A stretch of DNA of 64,000 nt, taken from NCBI RefSeq assembly GCF_029846175.1, contig NZ_JARWAC010000031.1:1-64000 (forward strand), in the 5' to 3' direction. Below, piece after piece: positions 27,829 to 39,527 of the stretch. Made by a program: the position numbers and the translations under genes. Within the stretch, counting starts at the first letter, position 1. Each line of letters begins with the position of its first letter. Below the pieces are notes generated by a model that saw only the letters and a list, made by a program, of their open reading frames with translations, was not told the origin of the DNA and did not search any database. The DNA is from Sphaerisporangium sp. TRM90804. Lineage in GTDB: Bacteria > Actinomycetota > Actinomycetes > Streptosporangiales > Streptosporangiaceae.

Positions 27829-28977
27829 ATGCGCAAGGGCACTACCGCCCTTTCGGCAGGGGCGCTGGCGCTCGCCCTGAGCGGGGGGGCGACGCTGCTG
27901 GTCAGCGTGCCGGCCTCCGCGTCGGCCCAGCGTCCGAGCGCCTGCGACCCGGCGGGGCCGCTGTCCGTGCTCACCGGCCCGTGCACCCCGGCCGCCCGGG
28001 ACGACGCCCCAGCCGGCCCGCCAGCCCCTCTCATCGGCACGCTGGACGACCTCGCCGGCGGCCGCCCGGAGCCCGCGACCGAGACCGTGGAGGACCGTGC
28101 GGAAGGCCGTCCCGACCACGTGACCGAGACCGTGGACGACCTCACCGGCGCTCGCCCCGGGCCCGTGGGCGAGACCGTGGACGACCTCACCGGCGGCCAC
28201 CTCGCCCCGGTGACCGAGGCGGTGGACGACCTCGCCGGGGGCGTGGGCGCGCCCGCCGCCGAGACGGTGACGCGGCACGCCGGCGACGAGATCGACCGGA
28301 TCATCACCACCCTCGACGAGACCGCCGACCGCCTCCTCGGCGGGGGCGGCGACCCGCCGCCCGTCGCGGAGCCCACCGCCCCCGGGCCGCTCTCGAGCCC
28401 GACTCCCACGCCCCCGGCCGAGCCGGACGCCGGCGCCGGCCTTCTCGACCCGCCCGTGCCGCTGGACGCCCGCTGCCTGCCCGTCGTCGCCCCGTGCGAG
28501 GAGGACACGGCCACCCCCGCGCCTTCCAGCCCCCAGGATCGTTCCACCCTCGCCCCGGCGCCCGGCGCGCCCCGCCGCCCCGGCGACGCCGACGGGCCGT
28601 CCGCGCCCGGCCCGACCCCGGGCCATCCCGCCGTCACCGGCGGGGACCGCCCGCGGGGCGCGGCAGGCGGGCACGGCATGGAGCGTTCCCGGCCGTCCTC
28701 CCCCGCCTCGCCCGTGGCCGACGCGGAGGCGCCGCCGCTGACGCCGCTGTGGCCGGGCCACCCGCTGCCCGCGCTCGCCGACGACCGCCTGCGGGCCCGG
28801 CAGGTCGTGCCCGGCAGGCACAACGACGCCGTGGGAACCGTGCTGACCGCGGTGCTGCTCGCCTCGGCGATCCTGGCGGCACGCCTCGTGCACGCCCGCA
28901 GGAGGACCGAGGGCCAGGGCTCGATGCCGTTCGAGGGGCTGCGCCGCTCCGACCCGCGCCGCGAACGCCTGGCCTGA
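27829..28977 (+). CDS. Secreted, membrane-anchored repeat protein of unknown function
   Basis: 382 residues. A Sec signal peptide (MRKGTTALSAGALALALSGG, cleavage near SASA-Q) is followed by a short Cys pair (CDPAGPLSVLTGPC), five 15-residue tandem repeats (residues 74-148; consensus DLTGGRPxPVTETVD), a Pro-rich central region with a second Cys pair (CLPVVAPC), and near the C-terminus one membrane helix (AVGTVLTAVLLASAILAARL) with a basic cytoplasmic tail. No enzyme domain is seen. The architecture is that of a surface stalk protein. GGAGGGG precedes the ATG. A terminator hairpin follows. Standing alone, it gives no pathway clue. Confidence 0.7.
   Translation: MRKGTTALSAGALALALSGGATLLVSVPASASAQRPSACDPAGPLSVLTGPCTPAARDDAPAGPPAPLIGTLDDLAGGRPEPATETVEDRAEGRPDHVTETVDDLTGARPGPVGETVDDLTGGHLAPVTEAVDDLAGGVGAPAAETVTRHAGDEIDRIITTLDETADRLLGGGGDPPPVAEPTAPGPLSSPTPTPPAEPDAGAGLLDPPVPLDARCLPVVAPCEEDTATPAPSSPQDRSTLAPAPGAPRRPGDADGPSAPGPTPGHPAVTGGDRPRGAAGGHGMERSRPSSPASPVADAEAPPLTPLWPGHPLPALADDRLRARQVVPGRHNDAVGTVLTAVLLASAILAARLVHARRRTEGQGSMPFEGLRRSDPRRERLA
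28048..28272 (+). repeat. Five 45-bp tandem coding repeats
   Basis: Five in-frame units of 45 bases encode the 15-residue repeats of the surface protein. GAGACCGTGGA recurs at 45-base spacing. Units two to four are the most alike, so copy number could vary between strains. Confidence 0.8.
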
Positions 28978-28986
28978 CCTGTGAGA

Positions 28987-29014
28987 ACGCCCCCGGCCGG
29001 GCGGCCGGGGGCGT
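28987..29014. terminator. Bidirectional terminator-like hairpin
   Basis: ACGCCCCCGGCC and GGCCGGGGGCGT form a perfect 12-bp stem around GGGC, placed between two convergent genes. There is no T run, as is usual in GC-rich Actinobacteria. Confidence 0.8.
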
Positions 29015-29028
29015 GCGGGCTCTCGTGC

Positions 29029-29793
29029 TCAGGCGCCCATCGCGTGGACGCCGCCGTCCACGTGGACGATCTCGCCGGTGGTGGCGGGGAACCAGTCGGA
29101 CATCAGCGCCACGCACGCCTTGGCGGCGGGCAGCGGGTCGCCGAGATCCCACCCGATGGGCGCCTTGGCCGGCCAGCTCTCCTCGAACTCCTGGAAGCCG
29201 GGGATGTTCCGGGCCGCCATGGTGCGCAGCGGGCCCGCCGCGACGAGGTTCACCCGGATGCCGTGCTTGCCGAGATCACGGGCCAGGTAACGCGAGCAGG
29301 ACTCCAGGCCGGCCTTGGCGACGCCCATCCAGTCGTAGACGGGCCAGGCCTTGGAGGCGTCGAAGTCGAGGCCGACGACCGCGCCGCCCTCCTTCATCAG
29401 CGGCAGGCAGGCGACCGCCAGCGACTTGAAGGAGAACGTGGAGATGTGCACGGCCGTGGCGACGTCCTCCCAGGCGGTGTTGAGGAAGTTGCCGCCGAGG
29501 GCCGTCTGGGGCGCGAAGCCGATGGAGTGCACGACGCCGTCGAGGCCGTCGAGGTGCTCGCCGACGCGGTCGGCGAGGGTGTCGAGGTGATCGGTGTTCT
29601 GCACGTCGAGCTCGATCACCGGGGGCGTCTCGGGGAGACGCTTGGCGATGCGCTCGACCAGGCTGACCCGGCCGAAGCCGGTGAGGACGACCTGGGCGCC
29701 CTCCTGCTGGGCGAGCCGGGCCACCGAGAACGCGATCGAGGACTCGGTGAGCACCCCGCTGACCAGAATGCGCTTGCCGTCGAGGATTCCCAT
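29029..29793 (-). CDS. fabI: Enoyl-ACP reductase FabI (InhA type)
   Basis: 254 residues. SGVLTESSIAFSVARLAQQE is the FabI/InhA NADH-binding opening, and VYDWMGVAKAGLES provides the Tyr-x6-Lys catalytic pair. It carries out the last reduction in each fatty acid elongation round and is the target class of isoniazid and triclosan. It starts one base after the fabG stop, the mabA-inhA arrangement of Actinobacteria. Confidence 0.95.
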   Translation of the reverse strand: MGILDGKRILVSGVLTESSIAFSVARLAQQEGAQVVLTGFGRVSLVERIAKRLPETPPVIELDVQNTDHLDTLADRVGEHLDGLDGVVHSIGFAPQTALGGNFLNTAWEDVATAVHISTFSFKSLAVACLPLMKEGGAVVGLDFDASKAWPVYDWMGVAKAGLESCSRYLARDLGKHGIRVNLVAAGPLRTMAARNIPGFQEFEESWPAKAPIGWDLGDPLPAAKACVALMSDWFPATTGEIVHVDGGVHAMGA

Positions 29794-29794
29794 G

Positions 29795-33438
<3,644 letters not shown>

Positions 33439-33544
33439 CCCCGCGGCCCCCTACCGGCGGGCCGCCGCCCCCCGCCCGCCACCCGCCCCGGGCCCCTGTC
33501 TCGCGCCCGGGGCACGGCCGCCGGGACGGCGCCGCGCGCCGTGG

Positions 33545-33757
33545 TCAGGAGTCCTCCAGGCGGAAGCCCACCTTCATGCCCACCTGGAAGTGGCCGACCT
33601 CCCCGCCCTCGATGTGCCCTCGAACCTCGGTGACCTCGAACCAGTCGAGGTGCCGCAGGGTCTCCGACGCGCGGCGGATCCCGTTGCGGATCGCCTGGTC
33701 GACGCTCTCGGTGGACGTGCCGACGATCTCGGTCACGCGGTAGGTACGGTCCGACAT
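33545..33757 (-). CDS. Dodecin family flavin-binding protein
   Basis: 70 residues, the standard dodecin size. The chain begins MSDRTYRVTEIVGTSTESVD and contains RHLDWFEVTEVRGHI, where the Trp stacks on the flavin. Dodecins are dodecameric spheres that store or buffer riboflavin/FMN. Single gene with an AAGGAGAATGG ribosome region. Confidence 0.9.
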   Translation of the reverse strand: MSDRTYRVTEIVGTSTESVDQAIRNGIRRASETLRHLDWFEVTEVRGHIEGGEVGHFQVGMKVGFRLEDS

Positions 33758-33840
33758 CCCATTCTCCTTCGCTCGATCTTGATCGTATGCCGGGCGGCCC
33801 GCGGCGGCCGCCGTCCACCCCGGCCACCGGTGGGTCTACC

Positions 33841-34161
33841 GTGGAAGGTGTGAAGGTCTGGCACGGCCGAACGGTCGTACATCAGGTCACCGACGCCCAG
33901 CCATCCCTGTCATCCGACATCGGGAAGCGCGAGAAGCGGTACTTCATCCAGATGGGCATCCGCACCATGTGCCTCATCCTGGCCGTCGTGCTCACCGTGC
34001 CGTGGCCGGTCAGGGCGCTCCTCGTCGCCGGCGCGATCTTTTTGCCGTACTTCGCGGTGATCGGGGCCAACCAGCCGAACCGTGGCATGAGCTCGGGCTT
34101 TGACTATGAGAAACCTAACCAAACCGAGATACCAAGGCACCGACGCGAGATCGGGTCGTGA
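33841..34161 (+). CDS. DUF3099 family small membrane protein
   Basis: 106 residues. The soluble N-terminus (VVHQVTDAQPSLSSDIGKRE) precedes two membrane helices around residues 45-85 and a short polar tail. Conserved in Actinobacteria, unknown role. The start is either the GTG at 33841 or the one at 33850. It stands just before the 6C-like RNA. Confidence 0.75.
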   Translation: MEGVKVWHGRTVVHQVTDAQPSLSSDIGKREKRYFIQMGIRTMCLILAVVLTVPWPVRALLVAGAIFLPYFAVIGANQPNRGMSSGFDYEKPNQTEIPRHRREIGS

Positions 34162-34168
34162 CTAACTC

Positions 34169-34200
34169 TTGACGCACCCCATGGGTTGTAGGTGTACGCT
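34169..34200 (+). promoter_or_regulatory. Candidate promoter of the 6C-like small RNA
   Basis: TTGACG at 34169-34174 and TACGCT at 34195-34200, spacer 20 bases, which is longer than the normal 17-18. The -10 placement puts the start near 34207, right before the first stem. Confidence 0.45.
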
Positions 34201-34204
34201 TTAG

Positions 34205-34316
34205 ACAAGCGCTCTGGTCCCCCGTCGGAGCGCTCGTGCCGGCGTTCCGGGCCCCCGTCGGAACGCCGATGAAGCGACGCCGGGTGGTTTGCCCCCGTAA
34301 CCACCCGGCGTCGCCC
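34205..34316 (+). ncRNA. 6C-like small RNA (C-rich-loop hairpins)
   Basis: Three consecutive perfect stem-loops: AGCGCTC/GAGCGCT (34208-34234), CGGCGTTCC/GGAACGCCG (34240-34268) and a 16-bp stem (34274-34289 with 34299-34314). Each loop holds CCCCCGT. Two hairpins with runs of C in the loops followed by a terminator define the 6C RNA class of Actinobacteria (the homologue in M. tuberculosis is ncRv13661). A -10 lies just upstream and T5 follows at 34328-34332. 6C RNAs are thought to pair through the C-loops with G-rich ribosome sites. The third C-loop inside the terminator is notable. Confidence 0.75.
34274..34314 (+). terminator. Terminator stem of the 6C-like RNA
   Basis: Perfect 16-bp stem GCGACGCCGGGTGGTT/AACCACCCGGCGTCGC with loop TGCCCCCGT. 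A run of five T is 13 bases farther on. It may also stop readthrough from DUF3099 or from the opposite strand. Confidence 0.75.
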
Positions 34317-34355
34317 ATTCCCGGAACTTTTTGGCGCCTGTCGCTTTCGAACGGT

Positions 34356-34613
34356 TCAGCGGTCGCCCAAAGTCTCCGCCGTCGCCTGTCCCCAGTTCTT
34401 CGCCATCGCCGACAGCCGCTCCAGCGCGTCCGGCGAGGCCGTTCCCCCGCCCTGGGCGAGGCCGAGGAGGTAGGCGGTCAGCGGCGCCGCGGGCCGGGCC
34501 ACCCCGTGGGCGACGTCCCTGGTCAGGTCGAGAACGGCGTCGCGGTCGACTTGCTCCTGGTCGATGCCCAGCTCCTTGCACACCAGCGCGGTCCACTCGG
34601 CCAGCACGTTCAT
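34356..34613 (-). CDS. DUF6457 small protein
   Basis: 85 residues, helical. It contains LAEWTALVCKELGIDQEQVD and the core VARPAAPLTAYLLGLAQGGG. This small family is found beside mobA/moaA in Actinobacteria and has at times been labelled as a molybdopterin-guanine dinucleotide protein from that context alone. The ATG at 34613 has AAAGGGA six bases upstream; the ATG at 34628 lacks one. Confidence 0.7.
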   Translation of the reverse strand: MNVLAEWTALVCKELGIDQEQVDRDAVLDLTRDVAHGVARPAAPLTAYLLGLAQGGGTASPDALERLSAMAKNWGQATAETLGDR

Positions 34614-34666
34614 CGCGGTCCCTTTCACCTGGTGAGAGCGGCACGGGCCGCTTTCTCGATTGCGCC

Positions 34667-35311
34667 CTAGTTTTCGTATTCATCGGTTACCACGGAGAGT
34701 TTCTCCCTCGCGACCGTCACGTCGTCGACGGTGTCGCAATCGAACCACGGAACCCGCCCGTCGTCCTCCACCGCGAGGCTGAGCCGCACCGGGTCGAGCG
34801 GCCCCAGCAGCCCGTAGAGGGACCTGCCCTCGTAGGCGGCCAGAGCGGGCGTCAGGGCGTCCGCGCGCCACACCCCGGTGAGCCACTGCTCCCGCCCGCG
34901 TTCGTCCACCAGGACGGCCCCCGCGGGCCCGGGGGAGCCGGCGGCGGCCGCGAGGAGCGCGGCGATGTGCGCCGGCAGCAGGAACGGAAGATCGGCGGCC
35001 AGCAGCGCCACCCACGGCGCCGAGGTGGCCGCCAGCCCGGCCCGCAGCGCGGGCACCGGGCCGCCGCCCGGCGGCCGTTCCTGGACGAACCTGGCGCGCG
35101 GCAGCCCCGCCCGGCGGGGGGCGACCACGACGAGGCGGGCGGCGTCCGGCACCGCCGCCACCACCCGCTCGATCAGCGTCAGCCCGCCGACGTCCACCCC
35201 CGGCTTGTCGGCGCCGCCGAGCCGCCGCGCCCCTCCCCCGGCCAGCACCACCGCGTCGTACGGCGCCGCCGGGCCGGGACCGGCCCGGCCGGACGGCCCG
35301 TCGTGCGGCAC
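34667..35311 (-). CDS. mobA: Molybdenum cofactor guanylyltransferase MobA-like
   Basis: 214 residues of the MobA nucleotidyltransferase family: VVLAGGGARRLGGADKP is the GTP-binding loop and LLAADLPFL the Mg-binding DLP. It adds GMP to molybdopterin, giving the dinucleotide cofactor that the nitrate reductase binds. GTG start one base after the moaA stop, so the two are an operon. Confidence 0.88.
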   Translation of the reverse strand: MPHDGPSGRAGPGPAAPYDAVVLAGGGARRLGGADKPGVDVGGLTLIERVVAAVPDAARLVVVAPRRAGLPRARFVQERPPGGGPVPALRAGLAATSAPWVALLAADLPFLLPAHIAALLAAAAGSPGPAGAVLVDERGREQWLTGVWRADALTPALAAYEGRSLYGLLGPLDPVRLSLAVEDDGRVPWFDCDTVDDVTVAREKLSVVTDEYEN

Positions 35312-35312
35312 C

Positions 35313-36302
35313 TCAGCCGCCGATGGCCGACATCGGTCGCACCGGCTGCAGGAAGCTGGGGTCGTCGATGCCGTGGCCGGCCCGCTTGCGCCGGACGGCC
35401 GCGAGCCAGCGCTCGGCCAGCTCTGAGTCGGAGGCGCCGGCGCGCATGGCCGCGCGCAGGTCGGACTCCTCGGTGGCGAACAGGCAGTTGCGGATCTGGC
35501 CGTCGGCGGTGAGCCGCACGCGGTCGCAGGACCCGCAGAACGGGCGGGTGACCGAGCCGATGACGCCGACCCGTGCCGGGCCGCCGTCCACCTCGAAGAC
35601 CTCGGCGGGGGCGCTGCCCCGCTCGGCGGGGTCGTCGGGCGTGAGCGTGAACTCCGGCTCCAGGATGCGCAGGATCTCGTCAGCGGTGATCATGTCCTCG
35701 CGCCGCCAGCCGTGCTGGGCGTCCAGCGGCATCTGCTCGATGAACCGCAGCTCGTAGCCGTGCTCCAGGCAGAACCTGAGCAGGCCGGGCGCCTCGTGGT
35801 CGTTGACGCCGCGCATGAGGACGGCGTTCACCTTGACCGGGCGCAGGCCCGCCGCCGCCGCGGCGGCGAGGCCGGCCAGGACGTCCGCCAGCCGGTCGCG
35901 GTGGGCCAGCTTGACGAAGACGTCGCGGTCGAGGGTGTCCAGGGAGATGTTGACGCGGTCGAGGCCCGCGGCCGCCAGCGGCTCGGCGAGCCGGGCCAGC
36001 CCGATGCCGTTGGAGGTGATCGACACCTGCGGCCGGGGGGTGAGCGCCGTCGTGCGCGCCACGATGTCGACGACCTCGCGCCGCAGCAGCGGCTCGCCGC
36101 CGGTGTAGCGCACCTCGGTGACGCCGAGCCGCTCGACGGCGACGGCGACGAGGCGTGCGATCTCGTCGGCGGTGAGCAGGTCGGGCTTGGGAAGCCAGTC
36201 GAGCCCTTCCGGCGGCATGCAGTATGAGCAGCGCAGGTTGCACCGGTCTGTCAACGAGACCCGCAGGTCCGTCGCCACGCGCCCGAAGGTGTCGACTAGC
36301 AC
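35313..36302 (-). CDS. moaA: GTP 3',8-cyclase MoaA
   Basis: 329 residues. Radical-SAM cluster cysteines C21, C25, C28 (CNLRCSYC); second 4Fe-4S cluster C256, C259, C273 (FCGSC ... RNC); and the essential C-terminal Gly-Gly. It starts molybdopterin synthesis by turning GTP into cyclic 3',8-dihydro-GTP. GTG start with CAGGAGGAA upstream. It supplies cofactor for the nitrate reductase at the left of the window. Confidence 0.96.
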   Translation of the reverse strand: MLVDTFGRVATDLRVSLTDRCNLRCSYCMPPEGLDWLPKPDLLTADEIARLVAVAVERLGVTEVRYTGGEPLLRREVVDIVARTTALTPRPQVSITSNGIGLARLAEPLAAAGLDRVNISLDTLDRDVFVKLAHRDRLADVLAGLAAAAAAGLRPVKVNAVLMRGVNDHEAPGLLRFCLEHGYELRFIEQMPLDAQHGWRREDMITADEILRILEPEFTLTPDDPAERGSAPAEVFEVDGGPARVGVIGSVTRPFCGSCDRVRLTADGQIRNCLFATEESDLRAAMRAGASDSELAERWLAAVRRKRAGHGIDDPSFLQPVRPMSAIGG

Positions 36303-36346
36303 CGAGTTCCTCCTGTCGCCCCGGAAGGCGTTGTCGCTCGACTGTC

Positions 36347-36352
36347 AGCCTA
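36347..36352 (-). promoter_or_regulatory. Candidate -10 element of moaA
   Basis: TAGGCT on the minus strand, giving a leader of about 38 bases before the moaA GTG. The leader is too short for a molybdenum cofactor riboswitch. Confidence 0.35.
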
Positions 36353-36917
36353 CGGTCCGCACCGAACCGCCGATCACGGCGTTCCCCGGCGGCACGGCCC
36401 GCGATCGGGGACGGTGCCGGTGCCCGCCACCGTTCTCGCAGGTGGGAACCCTTCCACGCGCCCTCCGCACCTCACAGGCACCCGTCGACGGAATAGTGAA
36501 TACAGTAGACCCTTATACCGACAACTCCCGCCGACACCACCTGATTCCGCTCAACCCCCGCCCACAGGCCACTTCTCCCCTTCGCCCCGCCACCCCCCCG
36601 GTTGATCACCCCCCGCCCCCGGACGGCCCCCACCCACCCCCCAGCGAGGGGCCCGCGCCCGCGGCGCGACGGCCGGCCATCACGGCATGACAGGTCCGCG
36701 CCGAGGACCCCGCCCGCCCGCGGCGCGAGGGCCGGCCATCACGGCATGACAGGGCCGTGCCGAGGGCCCCGCCCGCCCGCGGCGCGATGCCGCGCGCGAT
36801 TCCAGGCCCACGGCCGTCCCGCGGGCCCGCGCGGGGACCGGCGGGCCCGTCGACGGACCGCGCGGCGGCGACGAAATGACGTGCGGGCGGCGACGTCCCT
36901 CGGGCAGGATGCGCGCC
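36353..36917. other. Long non-coding gap between moaA and the GNAT gene
   Basis: Holds an A/T-rich patch around 36490-36545 that may be a promoter, a very C-rich stretch (36550-36650), and the 59-bp tandem repeat listed separately. Open frames crossing it on both strands are Arg/Pro-rich composition artefacts. Confidence 0.5.
36661..36787. repeat. 59-bp tandem repeat, two full copies and a stub
   Basis: Copies at 36661-36719 and 36720-36778 differ at four positions; the third starts at 36779 and stops after about nine bases (GCGGCGCGA). Each unit contains GGCCGGCCATCACGGCATGA, with a GGCCGGCC palindrome. No gene covers it. Confidence 0.85.
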
Positions 36918-37949
36918 GTGACGTTCTCTCCCGGCCGCATCACCGTGTCCCCGTACACCGGCCCGCACGACCTGCGCGCGATGCAGGACCTCGCGACCCG
37001 CCTCTGGTCGCCGTCGGCGCGGTGGCACCCCGGCGACCTGGCGTGGGGCCGCTTCCAGCACGCGGGCCGGGAGCGGGAGTGGCCCACCGCGCGCTGGCAC
37101 GCCGGCGGCCGCACGCTCGCCTGGGGCTGGATCGAGCTCCCCGGCCACCTCGACCTGATGGTCGACCCCGCCCACCCGCACCTGGCCGACGAGGTGCTCA
37201 CCTGGTTCGCCGAGACCACCAAGCCCGCCACCACCACGATCGGCGCCACCACGACCACCGCCACCACCGGCGGCGGCACGACCGGTGCTCCCACGACCGG
37301 CGCCACCACCACCCCGACCGGCCTCACCGCCGAAGACACCACCGCCGGCACCGACGGCGACGGCGACGGCGACGGCGAGCGGACGGTCGTCGTGTCGGAG
37401 GCCGACGTCCATCTGCTGCCCGCGCTGGCGCGTCACGGCTACGCGGCCCGCGACGACGGCCCGTTCTTCGTCACCATGACGCGCGACCTCGACCGCCTCC
37501 CGGCCGCCTCGCCGCCCGCCGGTTTCCGGCTCCGCGCCGTCGCCGGCGCGGACGTCCCCCGGCGGGTCGCCGTCCACCGCGCGGCCTACCATCCCTCGCG
37601 GGTGACCGAGGAGAGCTACCGAGCCGTGCGCGCCGCCCGGCCGTACCGCCCGGGGCTCGACTGGATCGCCGAGGCCCCGGACGGCACCGCCGCCGCGTTC
37701 TGCCTGGTGTGGCTGGACGAGGCCACGGGCGCCGCCCTGATCGAGCCCACGGGCACCGCCCCCGCCCACCGCCGCCTGGGCCTGGCCCGGGCGGTCTGCC
37801 TGGCCGCCCTCACCGCGGCCCGCGCCCAGGGCGCCACCCGAGCCACCGTCTCCCCCCGCGGCGACGCCGCCCACCCCACCCCGTCCCACCTCTACCGCAC
37901 CCTGGGCTTCCGCCCCCGCGCCAGGACCCTGCACTTCCGCGCCCCCTGA
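36918..37949 (+). CDS. GNAT family acetyltransferase with Thr-rich linker
   Basis: 343 residues from the GTG at 36918 (ATG at 36909 also possible). Residues 1-100 look like a degenerate N-terminal GNAT half. Residues about 100-155 are a Thr/Gly/Ala linker with TTTIGATTTTATTGGGTTG and GDGDGDGE. The rest is a GNAT domain with APAHRRLGLARAVCLAAL as the acetyl-CoA loop and HLYRTLGFRPRARTLHF at the end. Acceptor unknown. The stop codon lies inside the terminator stem. Confidence 0.78.
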   Translation: MTFSPGRITVSPYTGPHDLRAMQDLATRLWSPSARWHPGDLAWGRFQHAGREREWPTARWHAGGRTLAWGWIELPGHLDLMVDPAHPHLADEVLTWFAETTKPATTTIGATTTTATTGGGTTGAPTTGATTTPTGLTAEDTTAGTDGDGDGDGERTVVVSEADVHLLPALARHGYAARDDGPFFVTMTRDLDRLPAASPPAGFRLRAVAGADVPRRVAVHRAAYHPSRVTEESYRAVRAARPYRPGLDWIAEAPDGTAAAFCLVWLDEATGAALIEPTGTAPAHRRLGLARAVCLAALTAARAQGATRATVSPRGDAAHPTPSHLYRTLGFRPRARTLHFRAP

Positions 37950-37976
37950 CCCGCCGGGCGGCGGGTCAGGGGGCGC
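37939..37976. terminator. Bidirectional terminator hairpin
   Basis: Perfect 17-bp stem (37939-37955 with 37960-37976) around GGGC, between the convergent GNAT and rtcB genes. It includes the GNAT stop codon. Confidence 0.85.
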
Positions 37977-37999
37977 GGGCCCCCGCCGGAGCGCGGCCG

Positions 38000-39187
38000 T
38001 CAGCCCTTGACGCAGATGACCTGGCGGAGCCGGGCCACCACCCGCACCAGATCGGTCTGGGCGGCCATGACCGACTCCAGGTCCTTGTAGGCGCCCGGGA
38101 TCTCGTCCAGCACCCCGGCGTCCTTGCGGCACTCGACCCCGCTGGTCTGCGCCTTCAGGTCGCCGACGGTGAAGGTCTTCTTGGCCTTCGTCCGGCTCAT
38201 CCTCCGGCCGGCCCCGTGGGAGGCCGAGTTGAACGCGGAGGCGTTGCCGAGGCCCTCGACGATGTAGGTGCCGGTCGCCATGGAGCCGGGGATGATCCCC
38301 AGGTCGCCCGCGCCGGCCCGGATCGCCCCCTTGCGGGTGACGAGCAGGCCCACCCCGTCGTAGGTCTCCTCCGACACGTAGTTGTGGTGGCAGGAGATCG
38401 GCTCGTGGAAGGTGACGCCGGCGAAGTGCTTGCGCAGGACGTCGCAGACCAGGGCCGTCATGACGGCGCGGTTGCGGCGGGCGTAGTCCTGGGCCCAGAA
38501 CAGGTCGCGCCGGTAGGCCGCCATCTCCGGCGTCCCGGACACGAAGACCGCGAGGTCGCGGTCGGGCAGGTCCTGGTTGTGCGGCAGGTCGCGGGCCTGT
38601 GAGATGTGGTGCTCGGCCAGCTCCTTGCCGATGTTGCGCGACCCGGAGTGCAGCACCACCCAGACGGCGCTCGCGTCGTCGGCGCACAGCTCCAGGAAGT
38701 GGTTGCCGCCGCCGAGCGTGCCCATCTGGACCTCGGCCTTGTCGCGCCTGGACCGAACCGCCGGCGCCAGGTTCTCGAACGCCTTCCAGAAGCCGGCCCA
38801 GCCGGCGCCGGCGACGCCGTGCAGCCTGGCGGGGTCCACCGGGCGCTTGTGCGCGCTGAAGCCCACCGGGATCGCCTGCTCCAGCCGCGACCGCAGGTAG
38901 GGCAGGTTGTCGGGAAGGTCGCCGGTCGTCAGGGAGGTCTTGACCGCGGTCATCCCGCAGCCGATGTCGACGCCCACCGCCGCCGGCGACACGGCGTCGC
39001 GCATGGCGATCACCGACCCGACGGTGGCGCCCTTGCCGTAGTGCACGTCGGGCATCACGGCGACGCCGTGGGTCCAGGGAAGGTTCGCCACGTTCCGCAG
39101 CTGCTGCATGGCCTGCGGCTCGACCTCCCCCGGGGCCGCCCACATGCGGACGGGCGCCCGTCCACCGGTCACCTCGTTGTACGCCAT
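38000..39187 (-). CDS. rtcB: RtcB family RNA ligase
   Basis: 395 residues. GVDIGCGM (C77), GGGNHF (N162, H163), LHSGSRNIG (H180) and SASHGAGR (H324, the residue that takes GMP) are the RtcB metal and guanylylation motifs. It joins 2',3'-cyclic phosphate or 3'-phosphate ends to 5'-OH RNA. ATG at 39187 with GGAGGCG upstream. No rtcA or archease gene and no RNA-cleaving toxin gene adjoins it, so the repair target is unknown. Confidence 0.93.
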   Translation of the reverse strand: MAYNEVTGGRAPVRMWAAPGEVEPQAMQQLRNVANLPWTHGVAVMPDVHYGKGATVGSVIAMRDAVSPAAVGVDIGCGMTAVKTSLTTGDLPDNLPYLRSRLEQAIPVGFSAHKRPVDPARLHGVAGAGWAGFWKAFENLAPAVRSRRDKAEVQMGTLGGGNHFLELCADDASAVWVVLHSGSRNIGKELAEHHISQARDLPHNQDLPDRDLAVFVSGTPEMAAYRRDLFWAQDYARRNRAVMTALVCDVLRKHFAGVTFHEPISCHHNYVSEETYDGVGLLVTRKGAIRAGAGDLGIIPGSMATGTYIVEGLGNASAFNSASHGAGRRMSRTKAKKTFTVGDLKAQTSGVECRKDAGVLDEIPGAYKDLESVMAAQTDLVRVVARLRQVICVKG

Positions 39188-39527
39188 CACGTATCGCCTC
39201 CTCCCGCCGTGCTCTGCTCCGGCCTCAATGACGCCAGACGGCGGGACGCGCCGCAACCGGATTACGATCACCTGGGCACGCCCGGCGCGGCCTTTCGCCA
39301 CCCGTCACGGGCATCGTGCGCGGCGCCCCCGTACGCGTGGGACGGGGGCCGGCGGGCCGCCGCGAGTGGCCACGGCGACGGCGCGCCGTGGGTGGGGCGG
39401 GCGGGGTTCGCCGGGCCCGCAATGGCGCCGATTCGTGACGCGTCCGGGCTGGCCGGTGAACCTTTCTCGTGAGAGAAGACTCTTATGGGTGGGGGCCCAT
39501 ACGCCTACGAAACGGGGAAGATCTGAC
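39188..39527. other. Divergent gap between rtcB and the Dyp peroxidase gene
   Basis: 340 bases without a supported gene. Near the right end TATGGG (39484-39489) and CCCATA (39496-39501) can form a small hairpin 26 bases before the peroxidase ATG. The left 40 bases must carry the rtcB ribosome site and start signals. Confidence 0.4.

Noticed and set aside
34104-34318. Two short minus-strand open frames across the 6C-like RNA
   Set aside because: No ribosome site, no conserved motif, and the region is explained by three stem-loops.
36303-36400. Molybdenum cofactor riboswitch upstream of moaA
   Set aside because: The predicted leader is only about 38 bases and shows no fitting structure.
36602-39143. 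Very long open frames on both strands (666 and 845 codons) across the 59-bp repeat, GNAT and rtcB
   Set aside because: They encode Arg/Pro/Gly/His-rich composition artefacts, run antisense or out of frame to recognisable genes, and have no family motifs.
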